From: Deltaproteobacteria bacterium YD0425bin51
GTDB lineage: Bacteria; Desulfobacterota; Desulfobacteria; Desulfobacterales; YD0425bin51
Direction of reading: 5' to 3'
Length of the DNA stretch: 59,787 nucleotides
Assembly (NCBI GenBank): GCA_002753225.1
Contig: PDZS01000027.1
Coordinates: 1-59,787, forward strand
The DNA itself: not shown here
Below: more notes on this DNA, generated by a model
What the model saw: only the letters and a program-made list of their open reading frames with translations
The model's database searches: none
What the model was told of the DNA's origin: nothing
Position numbering within the stretch: position 1 is the first letter of the stretch

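Noticed and set aside
24000..59700. Numerous 60-110 codon plus-strand frames opposite the NRPS and PKS genes
   Set aside because: They are antisense to conserved domain cores, recur at equivalent places in each module and have no ribosome sites or recognisable domains, so they are shadows of the real genes.
24000..59700. Large-scale repeats as mobile elements or CRISPR
   Set aside because: The repeats are NRPS modules of about 3-4.3 kb with coding conservation. No transposase, terminal inverted repeats or spacer/repeat array was found.
59534..59734. ATG at 59734 as the true start of the giant NRPS
   Set aside because: It lies inside an epimerization domain, and the frame continues upstream to the window edge with matching E-domain residues (ENSLADV), so it is an internal Met.

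Overview
The window is AT-rich bacterial DNA dominated by one large biosynthetic locus. No rRNA, tRNA or taxonomic marker is present. The lineage guess rests on gene style: a chemoreceptor with a haem-binding CxxCH sensor domain, a GAF hybrid histidine kinase and an HD-GYP regulator together suggest a low-GC Desulfobacterota (deltaproteobacterial) organism, possibly a Desulfonema-like or multicellular magnetotactic relative. This is inference with low confidence.

Layout. (1) 9-1400, minus: a PilM/PilN-like (GspL-like) membrane assembly protein. (2) 1488-6725, plus: a tight three-gene signalling operon made of a REC-HD-GYP regulator, a GAF hybrid histidine kinase and a chemoreceptor with a haem motif. 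(3) 6807-9488, plus: an ABC exporter with a complete C39-type cysteine peptidase domain. It converges on (4) 9491-11680, minus: a second ABC exporter half. (5) 11698-13452, minus: an AAA-type ATPase with a nuclease-like C-terminus. (6) 13483-17496, minus: a one-module NRPS (docking-C-A(Gln)-PCP-TE). (7) 17493-23849, minus: a PKS (O-MT-AT-ACP-KS-DH-KR-ACP). (8) 23867 to the window edge, minus: a giant NRPS of at least 11,972 residues whose start lies outside the window.

Items 4 to 8 run in one direction with gaps of 30 bp or less, or a 4-bp overlap. They therefore look like one transcript of more than 50 kb whose promoter is off the right edge. The giant NRPS shows ten full modules, preceded by the end of an epimerization (E) domain. 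From adenylation-pocket residues the readable order is: D-configured unknown, D-[Lys-like], Ser, D-[unassigned], Val, [Lys-like], Ala, D-Gln, [Lys-like], Val, Val, then thioesterase. A polycationic, Val-Val-ending peptide of at least 11 residues is a reasonable hypothesis. The PKS and the small NRPS are translationally coupled and form a second line that would make a polyketide-Gln unit. It ends in its own thioesterase, so the locus either makes two products or joins two chains. The two ABC halves probably export the product.

The most unusual points are the loss of an E domain inside module 6, with the flanking PCP and C domains still of the E-associated type; a PKS extension module without its own AT; a 29-bp stop/RBS/start junction that occurs twice in the operon; and an ATPase/nuclease-like gene inserted between the synthetase and transporter genes.
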